Shown: in pieces, positions 17,231-26,426 of the stretch
Position numbering within the stretch: the first letter of the stretch is position 1
Layout of the letters: each line of letters begins with the position of its first letter
Origin: GCA-003244245 sp050699875
GTDB taxonomy: Bacteria > Actinomycetota > Actinomycetes > Mycobacteriales > Pseudonocardiaceae
Length of the DNA: 64,000 nt
Assembly: GCA_050699875.1 (NCBI GenBank)
Contig: JBOHFX010000132.1
Span: 3,469 to 67,468 of the forward strand
Reading direction: 5' to 3'
Position numbers and translations under genes: made by a program
Notes under the pieces: generated by a model
What the model was told of the DNA's origin: nothing
Database searches by the model: none
What the model saw: only the letters and a program-made list of their open reading frames with translations

Positions 17231-18217
17231 ATGGGTGTAACAGCGCGACTGGACGACTTCCAGCGGCGTCATACCTGGCTGGGCTTCCCGTTGGCGGTGG
17301 TCTACAAGTTCATCGACGATCAGGCTGGCTATCTCGCCGTCCTGATCACCTACTACGGTTTCGTCTCGCTGTTTCCCGGGCTACTTTTGCTGGTCAGTGT
17401 GCTGGGCTTCACGTTGGAGAACGACCCTGCCCTACAGCAGACGGTGCTCGGCTCGGCGCTGCAGCAATTCCCGATTATCGGCCCGCAGCTCCAGCAGAAC
17501 GTCAGCTCGATCCGCGGCAGCAGCCTGGGTGTGGTCCTGGGCGTCCTCGGCGCGGTATACGGAGGCTTGGGTGTCTCGGTGGCCATCCAGATGGCGTTGA
17601 ATCGGGTGTGGGCCGTGCCGCGCTACGCCCGCCCTGACCCCGTGATATCCCGATTACGCGGCTTGGTATTGTTTGTCCTGATCGGCGCAGTACTGGTGAT
17701 CACCACCGCACTGGCCACAGCCGGCCCGGTGGCCGCCAGCTACGGCTTCGGTGCCGGGGTACCTATTGCGGCGATCGCTGTCTCCACGATCGTCAACGTG
17801 GGCGCGTTCCTTGTCGGATTTCGGGTATTGACCGCCCGCGACGTTCCGTTGGCTGACCTGATGCCCGGTGCGATCGGCGCCGGTGTTTCAGTGCAGGCGC
17901 TTCAGATCGTGGGCGCGTTGTTCGTGAGTTCTCAACTCAGCGGTGCCTCCCAAATCTACGGTGTCTTCGGGCTGGTACTCGGGTTGTTGGCCTGGCTGTA
18001 TCTGCAGGCGGTCATCGTGGTGTTTTGGGCTGAGGTCAACGTGGTGCGGGCGCGACGACTGTGGCCCCGCAACTTGCTCACCCCCTTCTTCGACGATGTC
18101 GCACTGACCCCTGCCGACCGGGCCTCTTACTGCTCCTACCTGGACGCAGAACGCTTTAAACCCTCCCAGCAGGTGCAAACCACGTTCGACCAGCAACCCC
18201 CAGCCAACAAAACCTGA
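17231..18217 (+). CDS. YihY/BrkB-family membrane protein
   Basis: A 328-residue inner-membrane protein starting MGVTARLDDFQRRH (ATG 17231). The family signature ITYYGFVSLFPGLLLLVSVL follows the first loop, and six membrane segments are visible. The C-terminus is hydrophilic (DVALTPADRASYCSYLDAER). The family is annotated variously as BrkB or YihY; it is not the RNase BN it was once called. Function is unknown. It lies 7 bp before fbiA, but shared function with F420 synthesis is not implied. Confidence 0.87.
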   Translation: MGVTARLDDFQRRHTWLGFPLAVVYKFIDDQAGYLAVLITYYGFVSLFPGLLLLVSVLGFTLENDPALQQTVLGSALQQFPIIGPQLQQNVSSIRGSSLGVVLGVLGAVYGGLGVSVAIQMALNRVWAVPRYARPDPVISRLRGLVLFVLIGAVLVITTALATAGPVAASYGFGAGVPIAAIAVSTIVNVGAFLVGFRVLTARDVPLADLMPGAIGAGVSVQALQIVGALFVSSQLSGASQIYGVFGLVLGLLAWLYLQAVIVVFWAEVNVVRARRLWPRNLLTPFFDDVALTPADRASYCSYLDAERFKPSQQVQTTFDQQPPANKT

Positions 18218-18224
18218 TCCGGCT

Positions 18225-19238
18225 ATGAACGTGGTGGTACTGGTCGGCGGCGTCGGTGGCGCCCGATTCCTGCTCGGGGTGAAGGCCGCACTGGGCCTGC
18301 CCCCCGAGCAAGAACCGGCCACCTCCGTGGTCGATGCCAGCCTGAACACGGCACCGTGCGAGCACGAGGTCACCGCAGTGGTCAACACCGGCGACGACAT
18401 CTGGCTGCACGGGCTGCGGATTTGCCCGGACCTGGACACCTGCATGTACACCCTCGGCGGCGGGATCGATGCCGAGCGCGGCTGGGGACGGGCCGGGGAG
18501 ACTTGGGCGGTCAAGGCGGAACTGGCGTACTACGGCGCCGATCCGGACTGGTTCGGGCTGGGTGACAAGGACCTCGCCACCCATCTGGTGCGCACCCGGA
18601 TGCTGCAGGCCGGCTACCCGCTGTCCGCGGTCACCGCGGCGCTGTGTGACCGGTGGCGCCCCGGCGTTCGCCTGCTGCCGGCCACCGATGATCGGTGCGA
18701 GACGCACGTAGTGGTCACCGATGGCTGCAACCGCCGCGCGATGCATTTCCAGGAGTGGTGGATCCGGCACCGCGCGGCGCTGCCGGCCAGCGAGTTCGTG
18801 GCGGTGGGGGCCGATGCCGCCGAGCCGGCCGCCGGGGTGCTCGAGGCGATCGCCGGGGCGGACGCGGTGCTGCTCGCACCGTCCAATCCAGTGGTCTCGA
18901 TCGGCAGCGTGCTGGCCGTGCCGGGGATCCGGCAGGCGCTGCGCAGCGCCGCGGCCCCGGTGGTCGGGCTGTCTCCCATCGTCGGGGGCCGCGCGGTGCG
19001 CGGAATGGCCGAGGCGTGCCTGGCTGCCATCGGCGTACCCTGCGACGCTGGCGCGGTCGCTGCGCACTACGGCGCGCGAGGCGCGGGTGGGATCCTGGAC
19101 GGGTGGCTGGTGCACACCGGGGATCGGGCGACGGTGCCCGGTATGCAGGTCCGGGAAGTCCCGCTGCTGATGTCGGACGTACCGGCCACCGCGGCGATGG
19201 TCAAGGAGGCTCTGGACCTTGCCGGGCTGGTGGCGTGA
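18225..19238 (+). CDS. fbiA: 2-phospho-L-lactate (phosphoenolpyruvyl) transferase FbiA
   Basis: FbiA/CofD joins the activated lactate or pyruvate moiety to the deazaflavin Fo, giving dehydro-F420-0 or F420-0. The protein has 337 residues and begins MNVVVLVGGVGGARFLLG, the family nucleotide-binding start. TGDDIWLHGLRICPDLD, TLGGGID and APSNPVVSIGSVL are the other conserved loops. It overlaps fbiB by 4 nt (GTGA), as is usual in actinobacteria. Confidence 0.96.
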   Translation: MNVVVLVGGVGGARFLLGVKAALGLPPEQEPATSVVDASLNTAPCEHEVTAVVNTGDDIWLHGLRICPDLDTCMYTLGGGIDAERGWGRAGETWAVKAELAYYGADPDWFGLGDKDLATHLVRTRMLQAGYPLSAVTAALCDRWRPGVRLLPATDDRCETHVVVTDGCNRRAMHFQEWWIRHRAALPASEFVAVGADAAEPAAGVLEAIAGADAVLLAPSNPVVSIGSVLAVPGIRQALRSAAAPVVGLSPIVGGRAVRGMAEACLAAIGVPCDAGAVAAHYGARGAGGILDGWLVHTGDRATVPGMQVREVPLLMSDVPATAAMVKEALDLAGLVA

Positions 19239-20605
19239 GAGCCCCCGCCGAGGTGCGCGATCACGCTGCGCCGGATGAGGTCCACATTCTGCCGGTGCGG
19301 GGGCTACCCGAGTTCCGGCCGGGAGACGATCTGATCGGGGCACTGGTCATCGCCGCGCCGTGGTTGGTCGATGGCGACGTCGTCATTGTCACCAGCAAGG
19401 TGGTGTCCAAGGTGGAGGGCCGGTTGATCAAGGTGCCGGCCGACCCGCTGGGCAGAGACGCGGCACGGCGTGATCTGGCCGCCGCCGAGGCCCGGCGGGT
19501 GCTGGCCCGCCGTGACCGCACCCTGATCACGGCGAACTCGCGGGGCGTGGTGCAGGCCGCGTCGGGAGTTGATGCGTCCAACGTGGAGCCCGGTGAGGTC
19601 GCGCTGTTGCCCGTCGATCCGGACGCCAGCGCCGCGCGGCTGCGTAGTGAACTTACCGCCGCGTTGGGCGTCGATGTCGCGGTCGTGATCACCGACACGA
19701 TGGGTCGGGCCTGGCGGGTCGGTCAGACCGACGCGGCGATCGGCGCCGCCGGCCTGCAGGTGCTGCACCGCTACCAGGGCGCCGTCGACCGGCATGGCAA
19801 CGAGCTGGTGAGCACCGAGGTCGCCGTCGCCGACGAGATCGCCGCAGCCGCCGACCTGGTCAAGGGCAAGCTGGCCGGGGTGCCGGTGGCCGTGCTGCGC
19901 GGGTTGCCGCGCCGCGACGACGGGAGCACCGCTGCGGACCTGATCCGCCCGCCGGCCGACGATCTCTTCTGGCTGGGTACCGAGGAGGCAATGGACCAAG
20001 GGCGGGCTAGCGGCCGGGCGGAGGCGGTGCTGCTGCGCCGATCGGTGCGTTCGTTCCGTCCCGATCCGGTAGATCCACAGGCGTTGCGCCGCGCCGTGGG
20101 GGTGGCGCTGTGCGCACCGGCGCCGCACCACACCCGGCCGGTTCGGTTCGTCTGGCCGGCCGATCAGCGCCGACGGCGGCGGCTGCTCGACGCGATGGCG
20201 CAGGCCTGGCGCGCTGATCTGCGCCGCGACGGGCTTACCGAGGACCGCGTCGAGCGCAGGGTGCGGCGCGGGGAGCTGCTCTACGACGCGCCGGAGGTGC
20301 TGGTGCCGGTCGCGGTGCCCGACGGCGCCCATTCCTACCCTGACCCGCGCCGGCAAGCCGCCGAGGAGGCGATGTTCACTGTCGCTGCCGGCGCCGCGGT
20401 GCAGGGCCTGCTGGTGGCGCTGGCCGTCGAGGGCCTGGGCTCGTGCTGGGTCGGCTCGACGCTGTTCTGCCCGGATCTGGTGCGCGCCGAGCTGGCCCTG
20501 CCGGCAGACTGGCGACCGCTCGGCGCCATCGCGGTGGGCTACCCTACGCAACGGTTGCAACCGCGCCGCGCGCGCGATCCCGATGACGGGTTGGTGCTGA
20601 GATAG
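19235..20605 (+). CDS. fbiB: Coenzyme F420:L-glutamate ligase / FMN reductase FbiB
   Basis: FbiB adds glutamates to F420-0, and its C-terminal half reduces the dehydro form with FMNH2. The GTG at 19235 overlaps the fbiA stop and gives 456 residues, the length of the two-domain actinobacterial enzyme. The N-terminal ligase domain includes DDLIGALVIAAPWLVDGDVV, SKVVSKVEGR and DTMGRAWRVGQTDAAIGAAG. The C-terminal nitroreductase-like domain starts near LLRRSVRSFRPDPV and contains the GLGSCWVGSTLF flavin loop. Confidence 0.95.
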   Translation: MRAPAEVRDHAAPDEVHILPVRGLPEFRPGDDLIGALVIAAPWLVDGDVVIVTSKVVSKVEGRLIKVPADPLGRDAARRDLAAAEARRVLARRDRTLITANSRGVVQAASGVDASNVEPGEVALLPVDPDASAARLRSELTAALGVDVAVVITDTMGRAWRVGQTDAAIGAAGLQVLHRYQGAVDRHGNELVSTEVAVADEIAAAADLVKGKLAGVPVAVLRGLPRRDDGSTAADLIRPPADDLFWLGTEEAMDQGRASGRAEAVLLRRSVRSFRPDPVDPQALRRAVGVALCAPAPHHTRPVRFVWPADQRRRRRLLDAMAQAWRADLRRDGLTEDRVERRVRRGELLYDAPEVLVPVAVPDGAHSYPDPRRQAAEEAMFTVAAGAAVQGLLVALAVEGLGSCWVGSTLFCPDLVRAELALPADWRPLGAIAVGYPTQRLQPRRARDPDDGLVLR

Positions 20606-20625
20606 TCCTCCTCGCGGACGCCGCC

Positions 20626-21162
20626 GTGCCGAACGCTGCCGTGCACACCGATGCGGTGCAGACGCTGTCCACCTGGGAACCCAGCGACACTGGCCAGCGG
20701 GCACTGCGCCACGCCTTCCTCGGCTTCCTGGCCGCCAGACCGGATGCCTGCGCCCGCTCCTGCGTACCCGGCCATCTCACCGCCTCGGCCGTGGTCCTCT
20801 CGCACGACGGCACTCACGTGCTGCTCACCCTGCACCCCCGGATCGGGCGTTGGGTGCAGCTCGGCGGGCACTGTGAGCCCGGCGACGCCGGGCTGGCCGC
20901 CGCAGCGTTGCGGGAGGCGACCGAGGAATCCGGCATCGGCGGTTTGAAGATCGACTCACAGCCACTGCATCTGGACGTGCATCCGATCACCTGCTCGCTG
21001 GGCCTGCCTACCCGGCACTTCGACGTGCGGTTCCTGCTGCATGCCCCGGCCGGTGCCATCCCGATGCGTAGTCCCGAGTCCGCCGACCTGGCGTGGTGGC
21101 CGGTGGATGCACCGCCACCCGACGTGGCACCGGCGCTGGCGACCCTCAACCTCAGCCGATGA
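20626..21162 (+). CDS. NUDIX hydrolase
   Basis: A 178-residue NUDIX protein 20 bp downstream of fbiB, a common neighbour in actinobacteria. The NUDIX box region reads GGHCEPGDAGLAAAAL followed by REATEESG. The catalytic REx2EE core is intact, while the first acidic position departs slightly from consensus. Start is GTG (20626). The substrate is unknown; nucleoside-diphosphate derivatives are typical. Confidence 0.85.
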   Translation: MPNAAVHTDAVQTLSTWEPSDTGQRALRHAFLGFLAARPDACARSCVPGHLTASAVVLSHDGTHVLLTLHPRIGRWVQLGGHCEPGDAGLAAAALREATEESGIGGLKIDSQPLHLDVHPITCSLGLPTRHFDVRFLLHAPAGAIPMRSPESADLAWWPVDAPPPDVAPALATLNLSR

Positions 21163-21285
21163 GAACTCCATCCCCATGCGTGGGATAAGCCCTGGCCACA
21201 TACCGGCTGAATACACCGCGATCCTCGATGCGCCGGCGGCCAGCGCATCCACGGCGGCGAGCGGTGGCCACCACTGTGGGGGATC

Positions 21286-21618
21286 ATGACCATCGCCCGG
21301 TCCGTGCTGCTGTTCGCCCTCGCCGCGCTCGCCGAGATCGGCGGTGCATGGCTGATCTGGCAGGGTTGGCGAGAACATCGCGGCCTGTGGTGGATCGCTG
21401 CCGGAGTCCTTGCCCTGGGCGTCTACGGGTTCGTCGCCACTTTCCAACCCCACCCACATTTCGGCCGCGTTCTCGCCGCCTATGGCGGGGTCTTCGTGGC
21501 GGGCTCGCTGGCCTGGGGCGTACTCGTCGACAAGTTCCACCCCGATCGCTGGGACTACCTCGGAGCTGCAATCTGCCTCATCGGCGTCGCCGTGATCATG
21601 TATGCGCCTCGGTCTTAA
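21286..21618 (+). CDS. YnfA/UPF0060 family membrane protein
   Basis: A 110-residue protein of four transmembrane helices related to small multidrug-resistance transporters. The start MTIARSVLLFALAALAEIGGAWL and the segments WDYLGAAICLIGVAVIMYAPRS match the family. GGGGGA precedes the ATG. The transport substrate is uncharacterised. Confidence 0.9.
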   Translation: MTIARSVLLFALAALAEIGGAWLIWQGWREHRGLWWIAAGVLALGVYGFVATFQPHPHFGRVLAAYGGVFVAGSLAWGVLVDKFHPDRWDYLGAAICLIGVAVIMYAPRS

Positions 21619-21755
21619 CACCCCGTGTGGCCAGTTCAGCTTCGCTACGTACGCGGTGCCAGCACGCGTCGCCGTCCCCATGGTGGTGCCGCCGAAGATC
21701 CACACGCCGAGGTCGAAGAGGATCGCGGTGGCGAGGCGCCGCCCGACACAGCGGA

Positions 21756-22244
<489 letters not shown>

Positions 22245-22550
22245 GACTCGTCGCTCCAATCGCGGTTGCTCCGGTGAGACACAGCGCCGGCTGGAAGGAG
22301 GCGTTAGCCGGCCCATCCAGTCGGCCGCTGTCGTCAATGACAGCGTGGCGGTGATGCCATGGCATAACATCACCATCAGCGTCCGTCGTGTCCTGGTGCT
22401 AGCGGCAGTCCTCAAACCCCTGCTGACTGGTACTGAAGTTCGGCGCTGGCGGTGAAGACCTGAACAACCAGCGTGGCAGCCGACAGCAGCCGTGCGCCGA
22501 TGGCTACTGTGTCGCCCTCACTGGTCATCACGCTCTACGCGCGACGCTCC

Positions 22551-23492
22551 TCACGAGGCGTCACCCGAGGTCGCTCCCACCGGCCTCGCCGGGGCTGCAG
22601 CGGGGATCGGGGGGCGAGCGGCGGTGCGCTGGACCAGCCCGACGCCGGCCAGCACTACGATCATGCCCGCGAGCACCCGCAGGCTCAGCGACTCGCCCAG
22701 GGCGGCGGCGCCGAACAACACAGCGACCACCGGGATCAGGTAGGTGACAGTGGAGGCCACGGTCGGGCCGTCGTCCGTGATGAGCCGGTAGCTCAGGATG
22801 TAAGCGATGCCAGTGCCGAGGACGCCGAGCACGACGACACTGCCGAGCGCATCCGCGCGCAGATCCGGTGCGTGCCAACCCACCGGCAGGACGAGCGCCG
22901 ACAGAATGGCGGCGGCAGTGAGCTGGCCCGCGGACAGCACAGTGGGAGCAAGACCCCGGCCGGCGAGAAACCGGCTGGCGTACACGAACAGCACGCCGTA
23001 CAGGGCTGAGGCGGTGAGGCAGGCCGCGGCGCCAGCCATGCTGCCATCCGACTCCCACGGCGCGAAGATCACCAAGGTGCCTCCGAAGCCAAGGATCAGA
23101 CCCGCGGCGCGGGCTGCCGACATGGCGCGCTCGGTGCGTACCAGCAGCGCCACCGTGACCGTCCACAGCGGTGTCGTCGCGTTGAGGACCCCGGCCAGGC
23201 TCGAGTCGATGCTGAGCTCTCCGACGCCGATCAGGTAGAACGGCACCACGTTGCCGACGGTCGCGGCCACCGCGAAGTGCACCCACACAATGGGTTGGCG
23301 CGGCAGCCGCAGCTTGCTGAACCGGCAGATGAGTAGCAGAACGCCGGCGGCGAGCAGCAAGCGCAGGAACGTCACCTGCATCGGCGTGAACCCGCGTAGC
23401 CCGACCTTGATCCAAACGAAGCTCGATCCCCAGATCAGCGCCAGCAGTACGAGACGTACCAGGCTGCGCCGCCGGGCCCCCAGCCGTCCCAT
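22551..23492 (-). CDS. EamA/DMT-family transporter
   Basis: A 313-residue drug/metabolite transporter with ten membrane helices in two repeats. The family motif ALIWGSSFVWIKVGLRGFTP begins the first repeat, and VASTVTYLIPVVAVLFGAAALGESL marks the second. The tail is Pro/Ala-rich. It lies next to a broken LysR gene on the same strand, a common regulator-exporter pairing. Substrate unknown. Confidence 0.9.
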   Translation of the reverse strand: MGRLGARRRSLVRLVLLALIWGSSFVWIKVGLRGFTPMQVTFLRLLLAAGVLLLICRFSKLRLPRQPIVWVHFAVAATVGNVVPFYLIGVGELSIDSSLAGVLNATTPLWTVTVALLVRTERAMSAARAAGLILGFGGTLVIFAPWESDGSMAGAAACLTASALYGVLFVYASRFLAGRGLAPTVLSAGQLTAAAILSALVLPVGWHAPDLRADALGSVVVLGVLGTGIAYILSYRLITDDGPTVASTVTYLIPVVAVLFGAAALGESLSLRVLAGMIVVLAGVGLVQRTAARPPIPAAAPARPVGATSGDAS

Positions 23493-23568
23493 ACATCCAG
23501 TGTGCTGGCCTGAACCAGTGAGTTCCAGCGAACTTTCATCGCCTTGACCGTTCAGTGTTCCTGAACAA

Positions 23569-23961
23569 TCACGTCTTCGGACTTGGCCGCGGCGATCTCG
23601 GTGAGAGCATCGAGGCCCGGCTCACGGCCGGGAGCACCAGCCCGGTATGTGCCGTGGTGAACCCGGGGATCCGTACTTCGCCGACCGCGCCGGTCGCGTA
23701 GGCGGCCAGGGCGGACTGCACACGTTCAAGCTGGGCGAAGATCTCGTGCGCATGGCGCAGCAGCACTCTGGCGGCGCCGGTCAGCCCTGACCCGGCGGCC
23801 GGCCGGCTCCAGCAGCGGCACACCCGTCTCCCGGCTCAGCGCGGCCAGCTGCTGCGACACGGCAGACGGGGTGAGGTGCAGCGCTTGGGCGACCGCACCG
23901 ACCGTGCCCGCTCGTCCAGCTCCCTCAGCACCCGCAGCTTACGAACGTCCAGGCCCACCAC
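23569..23961 (-). pseudogene. Broken LysR-family regulator
   Basis: The minus strand encodes the N-terminus of a LysR regulator (VGLDVRKLRVLRELDE...), but one base is missing in the HTH region (near 23906) and one extra base appears shortly after (near 23795). Correcting both restores LHLTPSAVSQQLAALSRET followed by RLTGAARVLLRHAHEIFAQL. The gene stops after about 130 codons, without the effector domain. It is therefore frameshifted and truncated. It probably once regulated the adjacent transporter. Confidence 0.7.
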
Positions 23962-24002
23962 GCAGCCAAGCTAACCATTCGCTCCAGCATCCGTAAGCGC
24001 AA

Positions 24003-25058
24003 TCAACTCGGCGAGTCAGGCACCGCCTCCACGAGGCTGACCTTGCCGGTACCCGGCACGACGCGCGTCAATCGAAGCCCCGCCCGGCCGAACAACGCTC
24101 GGTACTCCGCCTCGGTGCGCTGGCGGCCACCGGCGGTCATGACCAGCATCTCCAGATCCACAAGTTTGGCCACCGACGGCGAGGCGCCCTCCGCAAGTAC
24201 GAACTCAGCAAGCAACACGCAAGCAGTGTCGGCCATCGCGGCCCGACACCTACTCAGGATTTGTACCGCACGGTCGTCGTCCCAGTCGTGGATGACATTG
24301 CTGAGGAGGTAGGCATCGCCGCCCTCTGGTACCGAGTCAAAAAAGTCCCCGCTCACTACCTTGCAGCGGTCGACAGCCTCGGCACCGGCAATCTCGTCGT
24401 CGGCACCGGCCACAACTGTCGGTAAGTCGAATAGCACTCCCTGAACGGTCGGATTGGCGGCAAGGATCGCGGAGAGCAACCCACCACGCCCACCGCCAAC
24501 GTCGACGACCGTGTTGAAACGGGCGAAGTCGTATGCATTAACAATGCTGGCAGTCTCGCTTGTGGAGAACGAGGTCATCGCCGCATCAAAGATTTCCGCA
24601 TCCTCGGGATGCTCCGCGAGGTAATCAAATACCTCGGTACCGTGGACCCGGTCAAACGCTGACTCTCCGGTGCGGATGGTCTCATAGAGATCCGTCCACG
24701 CATAACGGTGAAATGGCATTCCCACCATTGTCGCCCAGCCGCGCAGCGAACCGGGGACGTCGCTGCGCAGCACCTCGCCCAGCGGGGTGAGGGCGAAGTG
24801 TCGATTTTTCAGCTCGTCGACAATTTTGACGTCGCCGAGCGCGCGCAGCAACCGATACAACGCCGAGCCGTCCGCACCTACCAACTCGGCAATCTGTTGC
24901 GCATCCCGCGGGCCCGCGGCCAGCACGTCTGCGACTCCGAGCCTGGCGAAAACACCGATCGCCTGCGAAACGAGGGCCCCCTGCGTCAGCTGAAGCACCG
25001 TGACCGCGGGTGGATCCGCTGATGAACCCGCCGGGACCGGTGTCTGGTCAAGTGCCAT
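24003..25058 (-). CDS. SAM-dependent O-methyltransferase (acetylserotonin O-MT family)
   Basis: A 351-residue class I methyltransferase with an N-terminal dimerisation/winged-helix part (LQLTQGALVSQAIGVFARLG, LYRLLRALGDV) and a SAM-binding domain with the loop VVDVGGGRGGLL at about residue 185. HDWDDDRAVQIL is the typical catalytic His-Asp segment. Start ATG 25056-25058 (MALDQTPVPAG). It resembles small-molecule O-methyltransferases of polyketide pathways and is separated by about 8 kb of housekeeping genes from the indolocarbazole cluster, so it probably belongs elsewhere. Target unknown. Confidence 0.88.
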   Translation of the reverse strand: MALDQTPVPAGSSADPPAVTVLQLTQGALVSQAIGVFARLGVADVLAAGPRDAQQIAELVGADGSALYRLLRALGDVKIVDELKNRHFALTPLGEVLRSDVPGSLRGWATMVGMPFHRYAWTDLYETIRTGESAFDRVHGTEVFDYLAEHPEDAEIFDAAMTSFSTSETASIVNAYDFARFNTVVDVGGGRGGLLSAILAANPTVQGVLFDLPTVVAGADDEIAGAEAVDRCKVVSGDFFDSVPEGGDAYLLSNVIHDWDDDRAVQILSRCRAAMADTACVLLAEFVLAEGASPSVAKLVDLEMLVMTAGGRQRTEAEYRALFGRAGLRLTRVVPGTGKVSLVEAVPDSPS

Positions 25059-25277
25059 CGTGACCCCGCTTGCCCGATCTTCCCCTGGGTGACGCAACCA
25101 CGGTAGCGGCACGTCCGGTCACCAGGAAGTGCCGACCAGGCCAACGATCCCTCGGCGGCCGCATCAACTCTCCTATTGGCCGTCCCCTCTGAGGGTTCTG
25201 GTTGACCGCTGGACGCCTTCCGTTCTTCTGCGGAACGCAGGGTCCCTGCCAAATCCTTGCGCGCGGGAGGAGCGGTC

Positions 25278-25613
25278 GTGGTCACTCGTCGACCTAGCAG
25301 CTACCAGCGATACGCCTGGCGTGTGCAGGACATCCTCGTCGGATGCGGCCTTAGCCAGTCCGGCTCCAGCCTCGTCGGTGGCACGAACTACTACCTACCG
25401 AAGGTGACCCAGGTGTTCCCCGGGCCCCCGCCCGGGCCCCCGAGGGCGCTGAACGTCCAGATCATGCCAGGCCAGAGTCCTGACGATTACGCCCGGCACG
25501 CCCGAACGATCGCTTACAACCTCGACCTGGCCGCAGTCCGAGTGACCGGACTCGGGCCCTACCTGATACAGCTGGAGCTGGTGCCGAGGCCTGCTACACC
25601 GCCCGCCCCGTAG
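25278..25613 (+). CDS. FtsK/Tra-like N-terminal fragment, probable integrative-element remnant
   Basis: A 111-residue protein starting at GTG 25278, 5 nt after GGAGGAG. YQRYAWRVQDILVGCGL, a proline-rich linker, then YARHARTIAYNLDLAAVRV and GLGPYLIQLELVP resemble the N-terminal region of FtsK/SpoIIIE-type transfer proteins of actinomycete integrative elements. The ATPase domain is missing: the frame ends PRPATPPAP-stop. It may be a truncated transfer gene. Recognition is by pattern only. Confidence 0.45.
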   Translation: MVTRRPSSYQRYAWRVQDILVGCGLSQSGSSLVGGTNYYLPKVTQVFPGPPPGPPRALNVQIMPGQSPDDYARHARTIAYNLDLAAVRVTGLGPYLIQLELVPRPATPPAP

Positions 25614-26048
25614 CCGCGCCCGTTCGCGGCTCGGCACCGGCTGCCCGTCATGACGGTCCAGCCGGCCACGTCAACGAGGTCCACCAGGTCGCGGCACTCG
25701 GGCCACTCCGACCCGCTACGGCCTTGCGTCAGACGCTCAGCTGTCCGGGTTGAGTACCCCAGACAAATGACGCGATCAGGGCCATTCTGAGCCAAGCTGT
25801 GACGAGGCGGTGGGGCATGTGGATCCAATGTCCATAGTTCTTGCGCCTGCAATTGCAACAAATATTGACCCAAGCGGAGACACGTGCTAGATTTTCACTC
25901 TTCGACGGCTTGAACTGACATGTCCAGGCGCAGCATAAAGCGAAAGTTCATGGGTTGGTGATTTCCCACTGGCGGTGTCGGCACTGACAGTGGTGCACTT
26001 CCGGCCGTACGGTGATGTGGCTGACAATAGGCGAACGCGAGGACGCTG
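25614..26048. other. 435-bp interval without a convincing gene
   Basis: No frame here has a plausible start, codon pattern or recognisable domain. Base composition becomes visibly lower in GC after about 25.85 kb. I see no tRNA, hairpin with T-tract, or inverted terminal repeat. It is probably degraded accessory DNA joining the FtsK-like fragment to the next small gene. Confidence 0.5.
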
Positions 26049-26426
26049 ATGGACTATGCGGGCAGCCGAGCACCATTCGTGATGTGGTTCACCGGTGGCT
26101 CCGAGAATATGGATCATGCCATTACCGACGACAACATGGCAGCCGGGATATCGATAGGAACCGGTCGATACTCGGCTCTTTGTGGGGCAATGGTGTGTGT
26201 CTCTTCCATGATATGTCCACCGGGCCGGCGTTGCGCTTCATGCGAGGACGCCGTACTGCGCGTCGAAGACGACTCGTCGTCTCCCGTTACGAGTTTTGTC
26301 ATCCGGGTACGCGCCCGTGGTAAGCACCGCGACAATTACCCGGACGCCCCAACCGTGACCGAGCGCTGGTTCGGCCGCCGAAAGCGACTCAGCAGGCTCA
26401 CATCGCGCGGTAGTCCCGAGGGCTGA
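26049..26426 (+). CDS. Small Cys-containing hypothetical protein
   Basis: A 125-residue protein starting MDYAGSRAPFVMWFTGG. The middle AITDDNMAAGISIGTGRYSALCG and the CPPGRRCASC segment resemble a recurring family of small Pseudonocardiales proteins seen near plasmid and integrative-element transfer genes (recalled, not searched). The Cys residues may bind zinc. The last 29 bp overlap the end of the convergent glycosylase gene. Its GC content is lower than the core genes. Function unknown. Confidence 0.5.
   Translation: MDYAGSRAPFVMWFTGGSENMDHAITDDNMAAGISIGTGRYSALCGAMVCVSSMICPPGRRCASCEDAVLRVEDDSSSPVTSFVIRVRARGKHRDNYPDAPTVTERWFGRRKRLSRLTSRGSPEG

Noticed and set aside
21163..21285. Possible riboswitch upstream of the YnfA-type gene
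   Set aside because: No conserved core of a known riboswitch class could be recognised; only ordinary GC-rich stems.
24003..25058. O-methyltransferase as part of the indolocarbazole cluster
   Set aside because: More than 8 kb of unrelated genes (glycosylase, manC, wbbL, GTs) separate it from the cluster. A functional link is possible but there is no sequence evidence.
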